In this document: piece by piece, positions 34,509-38,154 of the stretch | How the letters are laid out: every line of letters starts with the position of its first letter | Position numbering within the stretch: the first letter of the stretch is position 1 | Notes under the pieces: model-generated | Seen by the model: only the letters and a program-made list of their open reading frames with translations | What the model was told of the DNA's origin: nothing | Databases searched by the model: none | NCBI GenBank assembly: GCA_036274675.1 | Contig: DASUFE010000033.1 | Coordinates: 1 to 38,154, forward strand | Origin: DASUFE01 sp036274675 | GTDB lineage: Bacteria > Pseudomonadota > Gammaproteobacteria > HTCC5015 | Reading direction: 5' to 3' | Length of the DNA: 38,154 bases | Position numbers and translations under genes: made by a program

Positions 34509-35783
34509 TCAGTTGCCGGCGGCTTCGTCGAGGCTGGCGTCGATGACGGCGCGTTCGAGGCGGGTGCCGGGTTCGGCGACGAGGTAACCCTGGATGTAAT
34601 CGACGCCGACCTCGTAGAGGATAGGCAGTACGGAAGCATCCTCGACCTGGCTGGCGATCACTTTTATATTATGCTCGCGCGCCTTGTTCACGATTTCGCG
34701 GATGGCTTTGCGCTTCTGCTGGTCTGCAGCAACGCCGTGCATCAGTTCCTTGTTGAGCTTGATGTAGTCGAGTTCGACATGCCGCAGGTAGTTGAGCGCG
34801 ATATCGCTCTCTTCGTAATGGTCGATGGCGAATTGCAGCTTCAGCTTTTTCATGTTCTGGTTGAGCGATTTCACTTTCTGCAGGCGCGACAGAATGGTGT
34901 TCTTGTGCACTTCGATGACAAAGCTTCCGGCATCCAGCCTGGCGCTGACAATCTCGGTGATGATGCCACCCATGATGACTTCGTCCACCAGCGAGTGACC
35001 CGAAATGTTGACGAAAAAGCGCAGCTGCCTTGAGTTCTGCTTCTTGATCGTCCGTACCTGCTGTTCGGCCTTGAAGCGGACGATGGAATTCTTGATCACC
35101 CAGCGGTCGATCGCCGGCATCAGGCCGTACTGCTCGGCCACCGGCAGGAAATTCTTCGGCATCACATAATCGTTGTTGTCGCGGATTCTGAGGAACACTT
35201 CGTAGTTGTCGTAACCGTCGGGCTTCACCGCCAGAATGGGCTGGAACAGCAGCTCCATGCGGTTGGTCTTCAAGGCCTGATCGATGGTCGCGACCATGGG
35301 CGCGAGGTCTTCGCTCTCTTCCGTGATCTGGTATTCGGTGATATCGGCAACGGTCTCATCCTCGAGCTTGCGCACGACCTGGCGCAGCTTGCGCTTGATA
35401 CGAATGTTCTTGATTTCGCGCTTGATGACGAAGGGAAACTGAGCCGGAATTTCGGAATTGATAATGTCCGCCGCCGACATCGAGGCCACCTGCACATAAT
35501 CGGCAGGACCCACTCCGGGGGCGACGAGCACCAGCCCCGGCGGATCCGCGGACATGGCCTTTAAAAAAGTTGTGATTTCCTTTTCCTCGATCGCCGCGGT
35601 CTTGCTCCAGTAGACCAGGAGGTCCGCGCCCTTGTCGGCGTAGTAGCTTTTCAGGTCCTGGATGGACGCGCAGACGTAGATCTCGACATCGAAATCGAGA
35701 TCCTTGAGCATCGCGGACAGTTTTTCATAATCGTCTTTCTTGTCCGTGATGAAAATGACGTGCGCCGTTTCCTTTTCGCTCAT
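34509..35783 (-). CDS. FimX-like protein: receiver-like domain plus degenerate EAL domain
   Basis: A 424-aa cytosolic protein. Residues 5-125 have a receiver-like fold (VIFITDKKDDYE, LLVYWSK), but the phospho-acceptor Asp position is not acidic. A charged linker leads to an EAL domain (about 172-410). The signature is EVF (195-197), and the metal-binding DDFG stretch is DHYE (321-324). Asn259, Glu291, Lys342, Glu381 and Gln398 (DYIQGY) remain. The stretch FLPVAEQYGLMPAIDRW is strikingly like FimX, which binds c-di-GMP without hydrolysing it and controls type IV pili. The loss of the second Asp argues against phosphodiesterase activity. It starts 24 nt after mshP, so it is probably co-transcribed with the pilin genes. 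Confidence 0.88.
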   Translation of the reverse strand: MSEKETAHVIFITDKKDDYEKLSAMLKDLDFDVEIYVCASIQDLKSYYADKGADLLVYWSKTAAIEEKEITTFLKAMSADPPGLVLVAPGVGPADYVQVASMSAADIINSEIPAQFPFVIKREIKNIRIKRKLRQVVRKLEDETVADITEYQITEESEDLAPMVATIDQALKTNRMELLFQPILAVKPDGYDNYEVFLRIRDNNDYVMPKNFLPVAEQYGLMPAIDRWVIKNSIVRFKAEQQVRTIKKQNSRQLRFFVNISGHSLVDEVIMGGIITEIVSARLDAGSFVIEVHKNTILSRLQKVKSLNQNMKKLKLQFAIDHYEESDIALNYLRHVELDYIKLNKELMHGVAADQQKRKAIREIVNKAREHNIKVIASQVEDASVLPILYEVGVDYIQGYLVAEPGTRLERAVIDASLDEAAGN

Positions 35784-35807
35784 CCCTTGCCCGCTCTATA
35801 ACTTGCG

Positions 35808-36218
35808 TTAGGGCCTGCGAACCGTGGCCGTAATCTGCCGCGTCGCGACATCCGGAACAGCAAAGTTCCCACTACTGGCCGTGACTGTCAACCGGAAAAT
35901 GCTGTACGCTGCGCCGCCTTCATTAAAGGTTGCGACGCCGGCGGGAGAACGAACACAGGCAACAACGACATTAAACTCATTCATGCCGGGAATCGCGCCG
36001 GGATTGCCCGGACAGGCGTCGACTGCGATAACCCGGGCGATGGCGTATTCCATGCCGGCCCGGGCGGCGAAATAGGCCTGGGCCGCGCGCTGCGTGTACA
36101 GGCTGTTCATATGCTGGGTGCCCGATATAGTCGCCATTGATAAAGTCATTACGGAAACGACCGCCAGCAGGAAGATAACGATTACCATGCTGATGCCGCG
36201 CTGTTTATGCAAGCTCAT
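35808..36218 (-). CDS. mshP: MshP-like minor pilin-type protein
   Basis: A 136-aa protein. The N-terminus MSLHKQRG-ISMVIVIFLLAVVSVM is a type IV prepilin-like leader (Gly8) with a hydrophobic helix (about 9-28), but there is no Glu at position +5 of the mature chain, as is usual for MshP/PilX-type proteins. The C-terminal part is small and beta-rich. ATG at 36218 has AGAGG 7 nt upstream. A GTG at 36233 that overlaps the mshO stop is an alternative. The call rests on the leader type, the size and the order mshD-mshO-mshP. Confidence 0.75.
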   Translation of the reverse strand: MSLHKQRGISMVIVIFLLAVVSVMTLSMATISGTQHMNSLYTQRAAQAYFAARAGMEYAIARVIAVDACPGNPGAIPGMNEFNVVVACVRSPAGVATFNEGGAAYSIFRLTVTASSGNFAVPDVATRQITATVRRP

Positions 36219-36229
36219 CCTGCAACCTC

Positions 36230-37048
36230 TCACGGTATGTTCGCAACGTGGGCCTGATACAGCAAGGCAACACTTTCACCGGCGGCTGTAACAGTTATGC
36301 GCATGGTCAGCAGACCGTAGCGGCCTCCCTCCACATTGGCGGAATAGGAAAATTCGCAAAAGGAAATCTGGTCCGCCAGCAGACTCGGCAAAACACCGCC
36401 TATATCGAGACCCCCGGCGGGGACCGGTTGATTTTGATCGATCGCGTAATTCTGGTATCGCCATAGGCTCCCGCCGCTGCAGACATAGCTGATCGGCGTA
36501 TCGACAACGAAGAAGCGCTGCAGACTGGACGGCGGTATCGTGAAGCTAAAGTTGCCACTGTCGCAGGTTACGAGGTCTCCCACTACGTTGGTAATTGTCG
36601 CAGTATTGTTTCCTCTGTATGCGTTGAAATCAGCGGCCGTTGTGCCCGTATTGTAAATCACCAGCATTTTTCCAATGGCGCTGCTGCCGATGCCTCCGCC
36701 CAGCGCATCGAAAGTCTCTCCGGGGTTGCAATTTACCAGCGGGTCGCCGGTATTGCCGGGCGTATCCACGCGCGCCCGGTAACGGCCGCCGGCGATCGTA
36801 TTGAGGAATTCCAGGGCCGTGCCGCCCGGGCCTGTCCGCACGCTGTTCGGCAATGCCTGGCGCACTTCGCGCGTAATCCGCTGCAAGGCATTGTCGGCGA
36901 TATCGGTCAGTTCGGCGCGGCGTGCCTGGTCAGTGAACGAGGTGAACGGGGTCAGGATCATAAATCCCCCCAGCGCGGCCAGGATGCCGATCAGCACCAC
37001 CACTGTAACCAGTTCGACCAGGGTGAAGCCGCCTTGATGTTTCTTCAT
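36230..37048 (-). CDS. mshO: MshO-like minor prepilin
   Basis: A 272-aa protein with a class III leader MKKHQGG-FTLVELVTVVVLIGILAALGGFM (cleavage after Gly7, Glu at +5) and a large C-terminal globular domain. It ends in ESVALLYQAHVANIP, in keeping with MshO. It would be processed by the prepilin peptidase and placed in the pilus tip complex. The frame is open for 72 codons upstream, but those residues come from repeat copy B and have no prepilin character. The ATG at 37048 is itself the last three bases of the repeat. No proper Shine-Dalgarno is visible. Confidence 0.78.
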   Translation of the reverse strand: MKKHQGGFTLVELVTVVVLIGILAALGGFMILTPFTSFTDQARRAELTDIADNALQRITREVRQALPNSVRTGPGGTALEFLNTIAGGRYRARVDTPGNTGDPLVNCNPGETFDALGGGIGSSAIGKMLVIYNTGTTAADFNAYRGNNTATITNVVGDLVTCDSGNFSFTIPPSSLQRFFVVDTPISYVCSGGSLWRYQNYAIDQNQPVPAGGLDIGGVLPSLLADQISFCEFSYSANVEGGRYGLLTMRITVTAAGESVALLYQAHVANIP

Positions 37049-37111
37049 CCCCCGGCACTGCGCGTGTTTCCTGCCGTCCGACCCGTGATGCATTAGAAAT
37101 GAGTCCATCAT
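37046..37111 (-). repeat. Dispersed 66-bp repeat, copy B
   Basis: Minus strand; it ends in GGGGGATG, where the ATG is the mshO start codon. It matches copy A (25288-25353) at 53 of 66 positions by eye. With copy C it forms a divergent inverted pair. Confidence 0.75.
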
Positions 37112-37200
37112 CCGTGGAGATGTCACCCAATTTCTGTTTCTAAGCAGGACTTCGCCCAACGGGGGGAACGGGTCCGCCGGTGATGGAAAATTGTGGCGAC

Positions 37201-37245
37201 GCATCACCAGTCGGACGGCGCATGCTCGCGCAGCATAGGGGGATG
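37201..37245 (+). repeat. Dispersed repeat, copy C
   Basis: GCATCACCAGTCGGACGGC... ending in AGGGGGATG; it aligns with the last 46 bp of copy A. Weaker similarity to B continues leftward to about 37179 (GGTGATGGA). It lies in the 220-bp gap between mshD and mshO, back to back with copy B. Confidence 0.65.
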
Positions 37246-37268
37246 TTTGTTTCCGGTTTCTCATAGCA

Positions 37269-37874
37269 TCAATAGTTCGCTCGATGCCCGACTAATGTGA
37301 TATTCAAGCTTGGATCATTATCATTCGTAACAATTACCTCGACTCGCTGGGTAGCGACGCCGCCGATAGCATCGGCGGAAACATTTACATCTACATTATA
37401 GGCGCCCAACTCATCCCCCGTTCCCAGCGATGTATTGAGCGGATTACCGAGTTGATCCAACGGGCCGGTACCGTCGATATTGTCATTCACGCAGTTGTAG
37501 TCCTGCACATCGTCATACAGATTGCGGCTGGCTTCCTCGCACGCGGGCGTCGGCTCTGCAACATCAGGATCCGCATACGCTTTTAACAGCGCTTCCTCGA
37601 GATAGCCCTGCGCGATTGCCACTGCCTGGGTGCGCAGCATGGGATCGGCGCTGTGTCGAATGGTGTTGGTAAATACGCCGAATAGGGCTACAGCAACAAT
37701 CGAGATCACGACGGTAATGGCGATCATTTCGATCAAAGTAAAGCCGCGAGAAGGCAGTTTGGATGAAACGCGGCTTGTAGCCCGGATGCAATGAAATGGA
37801 ATCCAGGAAAGGTACACCGTTCCATCCAGGCTATGGGAGCCACGAATACTGGAAGTTGAGGAATCAGTGCACAT
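37269..37874 (-). CDS. mshD: MshD-like minor prepilin
   Basis: Up to 201 aa from ATG at 37874. The prepilin site is SRG-FTLIEMIAITVVISIVAVALF (Gly44, Glu at +5), followed by RTQAVAIAQGYLEEAL, typical of MshD/PilV-type proteins. With this start the leader is 44 residues, unusually long. An in-frame GTG at 37817 would give a leader of 25. The ATG overlaps the end of mshC by 11 bp. It is the second pilin-type gene in the operon reading from the window edge. Confidence 0.75.
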   Translation of the reverse strand: MCTDSSTSSIRGSHSLDGTVYLSWIPFHCIRATSRVSSKLPSRGFTLIEMIAITVVISIVAVALFGVFTNTIRHSADPMLRTQAVAIAQGYLEEALLKAYADPDVAEPTPACEEASRNLYDDVQDYNCVNDNIDGTGPLDQLGNPLNTSLGTGDELGAYNVDVNVSADAIGGVATQRVEVIVTNDNDPSLNITLVGHRANY

Positions 37875-38154
37875 AACCAGTCACTGCGTCCACGGTAATC
37901 GTTTGGGTATCGACGTTTATGAGTATATTTGCAGCAGAGAAAGTTTGCCCTTGGCGCCCATAGATGAAATTGGCGGCGCTGACGGCGATGCCCGCCGGCG
38001 GCGCAGTATCAGGGATGTTAAAAGTTCCCCCGGCCGGATTCTTCAATGATGTGTTGAAAGAAAGGTTGGCTGTCAAGCAGCCTGCGTTAGCATCATCACG
38101 CACCTTCAAGGAATAGCCGCTGGCGCCGATATCCACCTGCACCTCGCAACCCGA
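37864..38154 (-). CDS. mshC: MshC-like minor pilin (C-terminal 96 residues; 5' end outside window)
   Basis: The frame is open to the window edge and starts in mid-protein with SGCEVQVDIGASGYSLKV. Two Cys (CEV and GCLTANLS), GRQGQTFSAANILINV and a final TVDAVTGYVH fit the C-terminal part of MshC-type prepilins. The N-terminal prepilin leader is not in the window. It precedes and slightly overlaps mshD, as in MSHA loci. Confidence 0.7.
   Translation of the reverse strand, partial: SGCEVQVDIGASGYSLKVRDDANAGCLTANLSFNTSLKNPAGGTFNIPDTAPPAGIAVSAANFIYGRQGQTFSAANILINVDTQTITVDAVTGYVH

Noticed and set aside
37049..37264. Long N-terminal extension of MshO through the repeat
   Set aside because: The extra 72 residues are not prepilin-like and arise from repeat copy B; the leader MKKHQGG-FTLVE fits a start at 37048.

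Overview
The window looks like part of a gammaproteobacterial chromosome with moderately high GC and dense genes. The evidence is the sspA-sspB / petABC / DegS-type protease block, YciA, OxyR with both redox cysteines, a large NAD-specific glutamate dehydrogenase and MSHA-type pilus genes. Two secreted cellulases with long poly-serine linkers suggest a plant-polysaccharide degrader of the Cellvibrio/Saccharophagus kind. That lineage guess is an inference from protein style; no rRNA or tRNA gene is visible.

Layout. 1-3396 (minus): petA-petB-petC (cytochrome bc1, genes joined by ATGA overlaps), sspA and the first 19 codons of sspB. 3833-4975 (plus): divergent DegS/AlgW-like periplasmic protease. 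5222-6631 (minus): GH5 endoglucanase with its own terminator and a 44-bp inverted repeat in its leader. 7126-7651: an AT-rich orphan membrane-protein gene bounded by 17-bp near-perfect inverted repeats. 7660-8567 (minus): small alpha/beta hydrolase overlapping yciA. 8693-13528 (minus): gdhB. 13690-13902 (minus): cold-shock protein with a structured leader, divergent from oxyR (14319-15221, plus). 15468-17609 (plus): a TVP38-type membrane domain fused to a MerA-like flavin disulfide reductase. 17717-23044 (plus): a 1775-aa MshQ-like surface protein with PA14 and LamG domains. 23284-24477 (minus): GH12 endoglucanase with CBM2. 24827-25793 (plus): DUF488 protein and mscL.

From 38154 down to 25979 every gene is on the minus strand, in about 12 kb: mshC (partial), mshD, mshO, mshP, a FimX-like degenerate EAL protein, a lipoprotein, a possible small membrane protein, and two translationally coupled hybrid histidine kinases. 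The second kinase is a soluble 1930-aa poly-HAMP protein with three receivers. This is the most interesting part of the window. A minor-pilin operon runs directly into a c-di-GMP receptor-like protein and a phosphorelay, while the usual last pilus gene, mshQ, sits alone about 13 kb beyond mshP on the other strand. A plausible combined role is control of a MSHA-like pilus that attaches the cell to plant material digested by the secreted cellulases; this is inference.

Intergenic DNA carries at least two dispersed repeat families. One has a core like ATCACgaGTCGGACGGC and ends in GGGGGATG; its copies lie upstream of mscL, in an inverted pair before mshO, and upstream of petA. The other is a CTCTGCG/CGCAGAG family, often in inverted pairs.
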